A stretch of 64,000 nucleotides of DNA, from contig JAEUVS010000032.1 in the NCBI GenBank assembly GCA_016786745.1, forward strand, positions 1-64,000, read 5' to 3'. Under the pieces are notes generated by a model, which worked only from the letters and a program-made list of their open reading frames with translations, was not told the origin of the DNA and searched no databases. How positions within the stretch are numbered: the first letter of the stretch is position 1; each line of letters opens with the position of its first letter. The position numbers and the translations under genes were made by a program. This stretch comes from Chitinophagaceae bacterium (GTDB taxonomy: Bacteria > Bacteroidota > Bacteroidia > Chitinophagales > Chitinophagaceae). Positions 1-7,975 of this stretch are shown piece after piece.

Positions 1-1
1 A

Positions 2-46
2 CAATCAGTAAAAGAAGATCAGCCAAACCCGGACGATGAGGCGTAA
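2..46 (+). CDS. C-terminal end of an unidentified protein (partial)
   Basis: The reading frame open from base 2 encodes an acidic, Pro/Asp/Glu-rich tail ending EDQPNPDDEA and stops with TAA at 44-46, 16 bases before the next gene. Only about 14 residues are visible. In related genomes an HU-type DNA-binding protein often precedes this TPR-RNase G pair, so an HU tail is possible, but nothing in the visible residues proves it. The other forward frames also stop early, so the frame choice is tentative. Confidence 0.35.
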   Translation, partial: QSVKEDQPNPDDEA

Positions 47-62
47 ATTTGCGCCTTAAACA

Positions 63-902
63 TTGTCATTGAAAAAGCAGCAATCTATTTTACTGGCGGG
101 AGCTACCGTTTTGTTCTGCGTTATCTATTTTTTCGGAAAAACAACGCCACCGAAAAATGCCGCGGCAACCGCCGGCGCCGATTCCACCTACAATATTCAG
201 AAGATACTCAACGCTTCACGGGCACAACTCACCGACGACCAGCGCACGCGCCTCGCTCAGCTCGAAAATGGCATTGTGAGAGGAAATGTGAGTGAACAGA
301 AGGCCGACGTGTACCGGCAGATAGCGGCATTCTACCGCGATTCCGCCCACCTTTTGATCCCCTTTGCCTATTATACGGGGGAAGCTGCCAAATTGGAAAA
401 TTCTGAAAAAAGTCTCACCTTTGCTGCCCGTTTCTATTTAGAGAACGCCCGGAAACAGGATGAAGAGGGCCTCAAAAAATGGATGGCGAACGAAGCAAAA
501 CAGTTATTTGAAAAAGCCCTGGTGTTAGACCCGGGCGATGATTCCCTCAAAGTAGGCCTCGGAAGCTGTTACATATTTGGTAACATCGCCGACAATCCCA
601 TGGAAGGTATCATGATGATCAGGGAAGTAGCCGAACGCGACCCCTCCAACATGTACGCACAATATATGCTTGGCGTCGGTGGATTGATGTCGGGCCAGAT
701 GGATCGGGCAATAGACCGACTAAGCCTGGTAATCGCTAAGCAACCCGAAAACGTTGAGGTAAAGCTGATGCTTGCCGAAGCGTTTGAAAGAAAAGGCGAT
801 AAACAAAATGCAGTGAAATGGTATGAATCCGTCAGGTCGCAAATTGGAAATCCTGAAATTCTACAGGAACTCGACAAACGAATTCAGACACTCAAAAAAT
901 AA
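63..902 (+). CDS. membrane-anchored TPR protein
   Basis: A 279-residue protein starting at a TTG codon; no better ATG precedes the hydrophobic segment. Residues about 8-25 form one N-terminal membrane anchor, followed by a Gly/Ala/Pro-rich linker. The rest is helical, and residues about 140-275 hold tetratricopeptide-like repeats (KALVLDPGDDSLKVGLGSCY, and a last repeat with MLAEAFERKGDKQNAVKWY). The protein therefore probably faces the periplasm as a protein-protein interaction scaffold. It lies just upstream of a tiny ribosomal protein gene and RNase G. The partner is unknown; the fold call is secure, the role is not. Confidence 0.8.
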   Translation: MSLKKQQSILLAGATVLFCVIYFFGKTTPPKNAAATAGADSTYNIQKILNASRAQLTDDQRTRLAQLENGIVRGNVSEQKADVYRQIAAFYRDSAHLLIPFAYYTGEAAKLENSEKSLTFAARFYLENARKQDEEGLKKWMANEAKQLFEKALVLDPGDDSLKVGLGSCYIFGNIADNPMEGIMMIREVAERDPSNMYAQYMLGVGGLMSGQMDRAIDRLSLVIAKQPENVEVKLMLAEAFERKGDKQNAVKWYESVRSQIGNPEILQELDKRIQTLKK

Positions 903-962
903 CCATTACAATATTATTAAAGGAACTAAAAACAATTGTTTAACTAAATCATTGGTGTATTT

Positions 963-1058
963 ATGCCTTGTGGAAAAAAAAGGAAGCGTCATAAAATTGC
1001 GACGCACAAGCGTAAAAAGAGACTAAGAAAAAACCGTCATAAGAAGAAGAGCCGCTAA
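963..1058 (+). CDS. bS22/mS38-like small ribosomal protein (AURKAIP1/COX24 domain)
   Basis: A 31-codon ATG reading frame encodes an extremely basic peptide beginning MPCGKKRKRHKIATHKRKKR and ending in a Lys/Arg/His run. About two thirds of the residues are K, R or H. This is the pattern of the Bacteroidota AURKAIP1/COX24 (DUF1713) proteins, related to mitochondrial mS38 and actinobacterial bS22, which bind rRNA of the small subunit. It is too short for most gene finders. It sits 60 bases after the TPR gene and 162 bases before RNase G, fitting an RNA/translation neighbourhood. Family recognition rests on the KKRKRHK and KRKKRLRKNRH motifs; ribosome membership is known for the family, not shown here. 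Confidence 0.85.
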   Translation: MPCGKKRKRHKIATHKRKKRLRKNRHKKKSR

Positions 1059-1220
1059 TTTCTTCTTACTTGTAATGCCCTCACCCGGCCATACTTCTTG
1101 TCGCTGAATCTATTATTTGTCACTTATCCGGATTGCTTACTGAACTAAAGATACCTGGCAAATAATTCCTCTTCAGCATACACCATTAGTGATGATGGTT
1201 AGACGCAAAAGTGATTACGC

Positions 1221-2777
1221 TTGAATAAGGAACTGATCATAAATGCTGCTCCCATGGGCGTTGAGATCGCCCTGCTCGAGGATAAAAAACTGGTAGAGCT
1301 GCATCATGAAAAAACAGATGCAAGCTTTGCCGTGGGCGACCTCTACCTCGGAAAAGTAAAAAAACTTATACCGGGACTAAACGCAGCTTTCGTGGATGTT
1401 GGATTTGAAAAGGATGCTTTCCTTCACTATACCGACCTGAGCCCCTATGCGCGCTCATTGCTCAAATTTACCCAGCTCTCCATAAACGATACCAGCCCCA
1501 ACGGCTATGATTTCTCGACGTTTGAAGTAGAACCCGAAATCATTAAGACAGGAAAGATTAACGAAGTACTCAGTGGAAAACCCAACATACTCGTTCAAAT
1601 CCTGAAAGAACCCATCGCCGCCAAAGGCCCCCGCCTCAGCTGCGAAATTTCCCTGCCAGGACGTTTTGTGGTCATAACCCCATTCAACGATATCGTTGCC
1701 GTTTCCCGCAAAATTCACTCGGCCGAAGAAAGAAAACGACTCCAGAAAATTGTTGAATCCATCAAGCCAAAAAATTTTGGCGTGATAGTACGAACAGCAG
1801 CAGAAGGAAAAAACACAGCAGAACTGCATGAAGATCTTACCATGCTCGAAGAAACGTGGAAACTCATCCAGAGAAACCTGAAAGCGGCCTCACCGCCTTC
1901 CAAGGTGCTGAGTGAACAAACGAAAACTACCAGCATGCTTCGCGACCTGCTCAACGAAGATTTCAACAAGATTGTAGTGAACGACAAGAACCTGTTTAAC
2001 GATACACGCAACTATATCCAAAGAATTGCTCCCGAGAAAAGTGATATCATTTCATACTACCATAACGGCTTGCCGATATTCGATCAGTTTGGAATAACAA
2101 AACAGGTAAAAGCAGCTTTCGGAAAAACCGTTAACCTGCCCAGCGGCGCATACCTCATCATCGAACATACCGAAGCCCTTCACGTAATCGATGTGAACAG
2201 CGGTTATAAAAGCGTAAGCAACAACCAGGAACAAAACGCACTCGAAACAAATCTCGAAGCAGCTGCAGAAATTTCACGCCAGTTGCGATTGAGAGATCTC
2301 GGTGGTATTATCGTGGTAGACTTTATCGACATGAAACTCCCGGACAATAAGCGCAAGCTTATGGAAGCGATGGAAGAATTTATGCGTCCCGACAGAGCGA
2401 AACACGCTGTGTTGCCGATATCGAAATTCGGACTCATGCAAATTACACGTCAACGCATGAAACCCGAGATGAATATCAACACGCAGGAGGTTTGTCCTAC
2501 ATGCAACGGCACCGGAAAAATTTCTTCCACGTTATTGCTCGAAGATGAAATAGAAAAAAATCTTAGCTATCTTATCACGCATCAGCATAAAGATCTCACA
2601 CTCGTTGTTCATCCGATATTATATTCCTACTTCACGAAAGGAAGTGTTTTCTTCCGCTCGAAAGTTTGGAAATGGAGATGGAAGTATGGACAGAAAATTA
2701 AGATCAGGGAAAATACCAACTATCATCTTACGCAATACCAGTTCTTCGATAGGCACGATGAAGAAATCAAATTATAA
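1221..2777 (+). CDS. rng: ribonuclease G (RNase E/G family)
   Basis: A 518-residue endoribonuclease that cleaves single-stranded RNA during rRNA maturation and mRNA decay. The start is TTG, giving MNKELIINAA, which matches the conserved start of the family. An S1-like domain spans about residues 35-125. The catalytic Mg-binding aspartates are D324 (HVIDVNSG) and D367 (IIVVDFIDM), and the Zn-link CPTCNGTG lies at 425-432. No long C-terminal degradosome scaffold follows, so this is the RNase G rather than the RNase E form. A strong hairpin terminator follows directly. Confidence 0.95.
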   Translation: MNKELIINAAPMGVEIALLEDKKLVELHHEKTDASFAVGDLYLGKVKKLIPGLNAAFVDVGFEKDAFLHYTDLSPYARSLLKFTQLSINDTSPNGYDFSTFEVEPEIIKTGKINEVLSGKPNILVQILKEPIAAKGPRLSCEISLPGRFVVITPFNDIVAVSRKIHSAEERKRLQKIVESIKPKNFGVIVRTAAEGKNTAELHEDLTMLEETWKLIQRNLKAASPPSKVLSEQTKTTSMLRDLLNEDFNKIVVNDKNLFNDTRNYIQRIAPEKSDIISYYHNGLPIFDQFGITKQVKAAFGKTVNLPSGAYLIIEHTEALHVIDVNSGYKSVSNNQEQNALETNLEAAAEISRQLRLRDLGGIIVVDFIDMKLPDNKRKLMEAMEEFMRPDRAKHAVLPISKFGLMQITRQRMKPEMNINTQEVCPTCNGTGKISSTLLLEDEIEKNLSYLITHQHKDLTLVVHPILYSYFTKGSVFFRSKVWKWRWKYGQKIKIRENTNYHLTQYQFFDRHDEEIKL

Positions 2778-2779
2778 TA

Positions 2780-2809
2780 AAAAAAGCAGGACCGAAATCC
2801 TGCTTTTTT
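2780..2809. terminator. bidirectional Rho-independent terminator
   Basis: A perfect inverted repeat: an A-run followed by AGCAGGA, a six-base loop CCGAAA, then TCCTGCT followed by a T-run. A and T runs on both sides make it work in both directions. It lies between the convergent ends of RNase G and the Zn-peptidase gene. Confidence 0.9.
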
Positions 2810-2828
2810 ATTTTGCTGTTTACAGCTC

Positions 2829-3518
2829 CTAATCTCTTCTTGACCCTCCCATGAAGATCATGATATACTGAACAAGCGTTGCTACCGACGCCAGCGCAGC
2901 TACCACGTATGTCAGCGCGGCCCATTTCAACGCATCTTTTGCCTTAGGATATTCATGGCTCGAAGTGATCCTGGCGGTGTTGAGCCATGCAAGCGCCCTG
3001 CGACTGGCGTCGATTTCTACCGGCAAAGTAATTACTGAGAAAAGAGTGGTGATACCGAAGAGAACGATACCTGCCAGGAGCAGCTGCGGGAAAACATTAA
3101 TCATAAGAATACCGCCGAGCAGGATCCACTGAACGATTCCTGCGCTGAACTGTACGGCCGGAACGAGCTTACTTCTCAACGTAAGCCATTGATAAGCAGT
3201 GGCATGTTGCACCGCATGACCACATTCATGGGCGGCTACGGCTGCGGCAGCAACAGAGGTACCGCTGTACACCTCGGGGCTCAGGTTAATAGTTTTATTG
3301 GCAGGATTGTAGTGATCGCTCATAAAACCATTCACTGAAGTAATTTTTACATCATATATCATATTGTCACGCAGCATTTTAGCAGCCACTTCGGCGCCGG
3401 AAAGGCCTGATGACAAAGGTATTTTGCCATAAGTATTGAACTTGCTTTTCAGTATTCCTGAAACCAGCAAACTGATACCCAGAAATAAAAGAGAGATCAA
3501 CATTACTGATGGTGTCAT
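2829..3518 (-). CDS. membrane zinc metallopeptidase, YugP-like (Zn_peptidase_2)
   Basis: A 229-residue integral membrane protein with an N-terminal membrane segment, two or three central hydrophobic segments (about 125-170) and one near the C-terminus (about 200-222). The zinc motif HECGH is at residues 97-101, preceded by an Asn/Leu-rich segment (NKTINLSPEVY) typical of the family. Length agrees with YugP-like proteins. The physiological substrate is unknown for the family. The gene is transcribed alone toward RNase G and shares the bidirectional terminator. Confidence 0.85.
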   Translation of the reverse strand: MTPSVMLISLLFLGISLLVSGILKSKFNTYGKIPLSSGLSGAEVAAKMLRDNMIYDVKITSVNGFMSDHYNPANKTINLSPEVYSGTSVAAAAVAAHECGHAVQHATAYQWLTLRSKLVPAVQFSAGIVQWILLGGILMINVFPQLLLAGIVLFGITTLFSVITLPVEIDASRRALAWLNTARITSSHEYPKAKDALKWAALTYVVAALASVATLVQYIMIFMGGSRRD

Positions 3519-3553
3519 TTCACTTGTGCGTTTTAGTTATGTAAGAAGTTCAT

Positions 3554-3585
3554 CAAATAAAAAACCATTTTTTTTGTGCGACAAA
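3554..3585 (-). promoter_or_regulatory. possible promoter of the Zn-peptidase gene
   Basis: Read on the minus strand, TTTG at 3582-3585 is followed after 20 bases by TTTATTTG (3554-3561), seven of eight matches to the Bacteroidota -7 box TAnnTTTG. The gene starts 36 bases downstream. Pattern match only. Confidence 0.4.
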
Positions 3586-3790
3586 TTGCTGAAAATTCGT
3601 TGCGATTATTAGCCTTTTTGTCATTTGATAACTGGATGAAAAACAAAGGCTGACAATTTATCACAATGACCGATATTAATTTATAATGGTATGTTAAGTT
3701 ATTGATTCATAGTCTGATATAAAGGTACGCAAAAAACCGAAAAGCGCTGATATCATCGTTTTAAAATTATTCACAGCATCAAAAATTTAT

Positions 3791-3820
3791 TTTGTTATGT
3801 GGCGCTAATTTGTAATTTAG
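3791..3820 (+). promoter_or_regulatory. possible radA (or small RNA) promoter
   Basis: TTTG at 3791-3794 and TAATTTAG at 3813-3820 are separated by 18 bases; the second matches TAnnTTTG at seven of eight positions. Transcription would start near 3827, giving a leader of about 125 bases that contains the hairpin at 3847-3874. Confidence 0.45.
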
Positions 3821-3846
3821 TGCAAGAATTTAATGGGTTAGTAAGT

Positions 3847-3875
3847 AAGGGGTCAGCAGCAATGTTGACCCTTTT
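3847..3875 (+). promoter_or_regulatory. hairpin in the radA leader, terminator-like
   Basis: GGGTCA (3850-3855) pairs with TGACCC (3866-3871), extended by G-T and A-T pairs on the outside; the loop is ten bases. TTTTACTTTTT follows, an imperfect U-tract. It lies about 77 bases before the radA start, so it could attenuate radA or end a short RNA. Either role is inference. Confidence 0.5.
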
Positions 3876-3951
3876 ACTTTTTAAGTTATTCTCCTTTTTC
3901 TCACCGTTTTTTTACTGTCCGCTGAGTTAATTCATCTCCTACCTTCACGTC

Positions 3952-5343
3952 ATGAGTAAAGTTAAGACGGCTTTTTTCTGTTCAAACTGTGGTTATGAAA
4001 GTGCGAAGTGGACAGGTAAGTGTCCCGCATGCGGAACATGGAACAGTTTTGTGGAAGAAGTAATTCATAAAGAACTAAATAAAGAGAATGGATGGAGGGA
4101 ACTGGCTGATGTTAAAAGAGAAACAAAAATTATCGCGCTTCACGACATCAGCAATGTTGCCCAGGAAAGAATTCTTACAACAGATGAAGAACTGAACCGT
4201 GTGCTCGGCGGTGGAATAGTTCGCGGCAGCATCGTGCTTGTTGCAGGTGAACCAGGAATCGGAAAATCAACATTGTTTCTGCAAACAGGCCTGCTCATGA
4301 AAAACACGCGCGTGTTGTATGTGAGCGGAGAAGAAAGTGAACAGCAGATAAAAATGCGCGCCGACCGCCTCAACATCACACATCCTGAATTCTACCTGCT
4401 TACCGAAACATCCACCCAGGTAATTTTCCAGGAAATAAAAAAAGTGCGACCCGGGTTGGTAATCATTGATTCAATTCAAACACTTCAATCCAATTACATA
4501 GACTCCTCTCCGGGGAGCATCTCGCAAATAAGAGAAAGCGCGTCGGAACTTCAACGCTTCGCGAAAGAATCGAACATCCCTGTATTTATCATTGGGCACA
4601 TCACCAAAGACGGAACCGTGGCGGGACCAAAAATTCTCGAGCACATGGTTGATACTGTACTGCAATTCGAGGGCGACAGGCATTACACCTATAGAATTTT
4701 GAGAACATTGAAGAACAGGTTCGGCAGCGCCTCGGAATTGGGGATATATGAAATGACCGCCGACGGAATGCGTGGTGTAAATAATCCGAGTGAGTTACTC
4801 ATCACACAAAAGGAGGACCAGTTAAGTGGTATCAGCATCGCCGCGACGATGGAAGGCATCAGGCCGCTGCTCATCGAAGTGCAGGCGCTCGTTACACAAT
4901 CAGTTTATGGCACCCCGCAGCGCACGGTTTCAGGCTTCGATCTACGACGGCTGCAACTGCTGCTTGCTGTTCTTGAAAAAAGAGGTGGGTTTCACTTCGG
5001 TGTAAAAGATGTGTTCCTGAATATTGCGGGCGGTATCAAAGTTGAAGATCCTTCGATTGATCTTGCGGTTCTTTCAGCGCTGCTCAGTTCTTTCGAAGAC
5101 GTTCCTCTGCCAAACCATATCTGTTTCGCAGGTGAAGTAGGTTTGAGTGGTGAGATCCGCGCAGTGAACAGAATTGAACAACGCATTATAGAAGCTGAAA
5201 AACTGGGATTCGAAAAAATAGTGGTGTCGAAGTATAATCTTGGCGGAGGAAGAAAGGGCAGGTCTAAACTTAACATCAGGGAATTCGGAATTGAGGTCAT
5301 TGAAATGTCGAGAGTGGATGAGCTTTACCAGTACCTTTTTTAA
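3952..5343 (+). CDS. radA: DNA repair protein RadA
   Basis: A 463-residue ATPase of the RecA superfamily that promotes branch migration of recombination intermediates. The N-terminal zinc finger uses C10, C13, C24 and C27. Walker A is GEPGIGKST (99-107), Walker B is LVIIDSIQ (169-176), and the RadA-specific KNRFG motif is at 254-258. The C-terminal third is the Lon-protease-like domain without proteolytic role. Length is standard. The 3' end overlaps the likely start of comF by 26 bases, so the two are probably co-transcribed. Confidence 0.97.
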   Translation: MSKVKTAFFCSNCGYESAKWTGKCPACGTWNSFVEEVIHKELNKENGWRELADVKRETKIIALHDISNVAQERILTTDEELNRVLGGGIVRGSIVLVAGEPGIGKSTLFLQTGLLMKNTRVLYVSGEESEQQIKMRADRLNITHPEFYLLTETSTQVIFQEIKKVRPGLVIIDSIQTLQSNYIDSSPGSISQIRESASELQRFAKESNIPVFIIGHITKDGTVAGPKILEHMVDTVLQFEGDRHYTYRILRTLKNRFGSASELGIYEMTADGMRGVNNPSELLITQKEDQLSGISIAATMEGIRPLLIEVQALVTQSVYGTPQRTVSGFDLRRLQLLLAVLEKRGGFHFGVKDVFLNIAGGIKVEDPSIDLAVLSALLSSFEDVPLPNHICFAGEVGLSGEIRAVNRIEQRIIEAEKLGFEKIVVSKYNLGGGRKGRSKLNIREFGIEVIEMSRVDELYQYLF

Positions 5344-6019
5344 CGATACCATCAACCTCCTGTATCCAGTTGTATGCCCCGGTTGCGGCAGCGACAGTCT
5401 ATCAGCAGGCCAGGTGCTTTGTTTTGATTGCATCAACGAAATGCCGGTTACAGATTTCTACCTCCACGAACAAAACCCTGTTGAAAGAATATTCCGCGGA
5501 CGGTTACCGTTAATATCGGCCTGCGCGCATGTGTACTTCACAAAGGATTCGGCGATTCAGAATATGCTTCACCGCCTGAAATATGGCGGTAGAAAGGAAA
5601 TTGGAATATATATGGGCAAGCTGATCGGTGAAGATCTTAAAACCACAGCGCCGGGTAAAAGCCTTCAGGGGTTGGTCCCGTTGCCGTTAAATAATAAAAA
5701 ACAGAAAAAGAGGGGCTATAACCAGGCACAGGTTATTTGTGAAGGAATCGCGTCAAAAATGAATATTCCAGTACTAAACGACGTTATAGTGAGAAAAAAG
5801 AATACGGAAACACAAACTCATAAAAGCAGGGCTGAACGTTGGAACAATATAGAAGGTAAATTTGAGCTTTCAAACGCCGCAAAGGTTATGAATAAACATG
5901 TTCTGCTTGTAGATGATGTTGTGACGACGGGCGCCACACTCGAATCGTGTGGCACAGAACTTCTGAAGGCCAGGGGGCTGCAGTTAAGCATCGCCGCATT
6001 TGCCTACACAACACTATGA
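5318..6019 (+). CDS. comF: ComF family protein (phosphoribosyltransferase fold)
   Basis: Start chosen at the ATG giving MSFTSTFFND (233 residues), because the upstream extension lies inside radA in another frame. A short zinc ribbon (CPGCG, then CFDC) precedes a type I phosphoribosyltransferase domain with the PRPP loop VLLVDDVVTTGAT near the C-terminus. ComF homologues act in DNA uptake for natural transformation in other bacteria. Pairing with radA, also used in transformation, fits, but no other competence gene is in the window. Confidence 0.88.
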   Translation: MSFTSTFFNDTINLLYPVVCPGCGSDSLSAGQVLCFDCINEMPVTDFYLHEQNPVERIFRGRLPLISACAHVYFTKDSAIQNMLHRLKYGGRKEIGIYMGKLIGEDLKTTAPGKSLQGLVPLPLNNKKQKKRGYNQAQVICEGIASKMNIPVLNDVIVRKKNTETQTHKSRAERWNNIEGKFELSNAAKVMNKHVLLVDDVVTTGATLESCGTELLKARGLQLSIAAFAYTTL

Positions 6020-7416
6020 AACCTGTAATTACATTTTTCCTTACCTGTTGCCTCGCATGTATAATATCATGTAAAAAAGATTCATTCATTACCAGCGCCG
6101 ACGCAGTTATAAACCTCTCCGCAGATTCCATTCACTTCGACACACTGTTTACTACCACTGGTTCCGTTACTCATTTCTTTAAAATATTCAACGCAAACGA
6201 TAGCAAAATAAAAATATCAGAGATATCACTGGCAGGTGGCAGCAACTCATTTTTTATGATCAATGCCGATGGCACAGAAGGCCCATCTGTATCCAATCTC
6301 GAAATAGAAGCGGAAGACAGTCTCTATGTTTTTGTTACGGTGAAAATTGATCCAACCGCTGAAAACCTCCCGTTTGTTGTCCAGGATAGTGTGAGCATCG
6401 CTTTTAATGGCAATAAAAAATGGGTGCAGCTGGACGCGTGGGGCCAGAACGCGAATTTTATACGCGGCCAGGTTATTACAGTCAACACAACCTGGACGAA
6501 TGAAAAACCGTTTGTAATTCTCGGCGGTGTGCTTGTGCCGGAGGGAGTAGAATTGCGAATAGAGAAAGGAACAAAAGTTTACCTGCACGCCGATGCGCCT
6601 TTCATTGTTGATGGAACACTGAAGGCGACTGGTGAAAAATATGACAGCATGAGGGTTGTGTTCCGTGGCGACAGGCTCGATGAGTTTTACAGGGATCTTC
6701 CTGCATCGTGGCCGGGCATCTATTTCCGCCAAACGAGTAGTAACAATTTGCTGAAATATGTAACGGTGCAGAACGCATACCAGGGGATTGTAACGGAAAA
6801 GCCCGCTGACAATGGTTTAGCAAAGGTGACCCTGGAGGAATGCATCATCGACAATTGTTACGACGCGGGTCTACTTGCTGTGAACAGCAGCGTGATCGCG
6901 ATAAATTCTCTTGTGAGTAACTGCGGAAAGAATATCCAGCTTGTGCAGGGTGGCGAATATGAGTTTGTGCACTGTACGAACGTAGCAATCAGCAATTCCT
7001 TTATATCTCACCGGCAGCCTGTGCTCGCTGTTGCCGATTTTATAAAGATAGGCGATGAAATTACGCTTGGTGATATGACAGCTTCCTTTACTAATTGCAT
7101 TTTCTGGGGAGCTAATGGCACAGTAGACAATGAAGTGATCACGGCGCGCGAGGGAACCGGCGTGTTCGACGTATCGTTTAAAAATTGTATATGGAAAGTG
7201 GAAGAGGACCCCGGGGGCGCGGCAATCGAAAACGTAGTTAATAACACAGACCCCTCGTTTGAGGTGGTCGACAGCAGAAATAACATATACAATTTCAGGC
7301 TGAAAGAAGGGTCGCCGGCGATAAATAACGGTGCGCCGACCGCTATTTTAACAGATCTCGACGGGAATAACAGGGTAAATATTCCTGATATTGGCGCTTA
7401 CGAAACAACCTTTTAG
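6016..7416 (+). CDS. parallel beta-helix surface/periplasmic lipoprotein
   Basis: The ATG overlaps the comF stop (ATGA). The 466-residue product begins with a lipoprotein signal whose lipobox is CIISC, placing the lipidated Cys near residue 19. The N-terminal part (about 30-150) looks like an immunoglobulin-like or choice-of-anchor domain. The rest has short repeated beta turns (NCYDAGLLAVNSS, NCGKNIQLVQGGEY) and ends DIGAYETTF, a common ending of right-handed beta-helix proteins in this phylum. No catalytic residues can be assigned, so function is unknown. Confidence 0.75.
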   Translation: MKPVITFFLTCCLACIISCKKDSFITSADAVINLSADSIHFDTLFTTTGSVTHFFKIFNANDSKIKISEISLAGGSNSFFMINADGTEGPSVSNLEIEAEDSLYVFVTVKIDPTAENLPFVVQDSVSIAFNGNKKWVQLDAWGQNANFIRGQVITVNTTWTNEKPFVILGGVLVPEGVELRIEKGTKVYLHADAPFIVDGTLKATGEKYDSMRVVFRGDRLDEFYRDLPASWPGIYFRQTSSNNLLKYVTVQNAYQGIVTEKPADNGLAKVTLEECIIDNCYDAGLLAVNSSVIAINSLVSNCGKNIQLVQGGEYEFVHCTNVAISNSFISHRQPVLAVADFIKIGDEITLGDMTASFTNCIFWGANGTVDNEVITAREGTGVFDVSFKNCIWKVEEDPGGAAIENVVNNTDPSFEVVDSRNNIYNFRLKEGSPAINNGAPTAILTDLDGNNRVNIPDIGAYETTF

Positions 7417-7450
7417 TACCATATTTGTATCTCTATTTAAATAAACATAT

Positions 7451-7975
7451 ATGTTCAAACTATTAATTCTGTCTGGAATGATGATGATGACCATGGCTTC
7501 ATCGATATATGAATTCAAAGTGCCCTCACTTGATGGAGGAACAATTGATTTTTCAGAGTATAAAGGCAAAAAAATACTTATTGTAAACACGGCGTCGGAA
7601 TGCGGCAACACTCCGCAATACGCCGACCTGGAGAAATTGTATAAAGAACATCAGAGCTCTTTGGTGATCGTAGGTTTCCCAGCAAACAATTTTGGTGGAC
7701 AGGAGCCGGGCTCTAATGCAGAGATCAAAAGTTTTTGTGAGAAAAAATATGCGGTAACATTTCCGATGGCGGAAAAAGTTTCGGTAAAGGGAGATGATAT
7801 TCATCCACTGTTCAGGTATCTCGTTGCAGAAGCAGAGAAACTTGGGGAGAACGATCCGATTAAATGGAACTTCACAAAGTTCCTCATAGATGAAAATGGA
7901 AAGCTGGTAAAAGTTTTCCATAACAAGGTGTTGCCTTTGAGTCCAGAGGTGGAATCAGCAATCGCGAAGCATTAA
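7451..7975 (+). CDS. glutathione peroxidase family (thiol peroxidase)
   Basis: A 174-residue thioredoxin-fold peroxidase that reduces hydroperoxides. The catalytic tetrad is visible: C51 in ASECGNTPQ, Q84 in NFGGQEPG, and W139-N140 in WNFTKFL. The peroxidatic residue is Cys, not selenocysteine. A hydrophobic start (MFKLLILSGMMMMTMASS) suggests export or a membrane anchor, unlike the usual cytosolic form. A CATATTTG box at 7420-7427 (seven of eight to TAnnTTTG) may be its -7 element. The stop overlaps the next start (TAATG). Confidence 0.92.
   Translation: MFKLLILSGMMMMTMASSIYEFKVPSLDGGTIDFSEYKGKKILIVNTASECGNTPQYADLEKLYKEHQSSLVIVGFPANNFGGQEPGSNAEIKSFCEKKYAVTFPMAEKVSVKGDDIHPLFRYLVAEAEKLGENDPIKWNFTKFLIDENGKLVKVFHNKVLPLSPEVESAIAKH

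Larger units (their letters stand above)
3519..3951. other. 433-base non-coding divergent region
   Basis: An AT-rich stretch between the divergent Zn-peptidase and radA genes. No reading frame of note is present. It holds a possible promoter for the minus gene (3554-3585), a possible forward promoter (3791-3820) and a hairpin (3847-3874), listed separately. The segment 3600-3780 shows nothing I can name. Confidence 0.6.

Noticed and set aside
823..1026. 67-codon plus-strand frame across the TPR stop
   Set aside because: It overlaps both the TPR gene and the tiny ribosomal protein gene in another frame and has no protein-like features.
1059..1220. tRNA or structured RNA between the small ribosomal protein gene and rng
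   Set aside because: No cloverleaf, T-loop motif or stable long stem could be found by eye.
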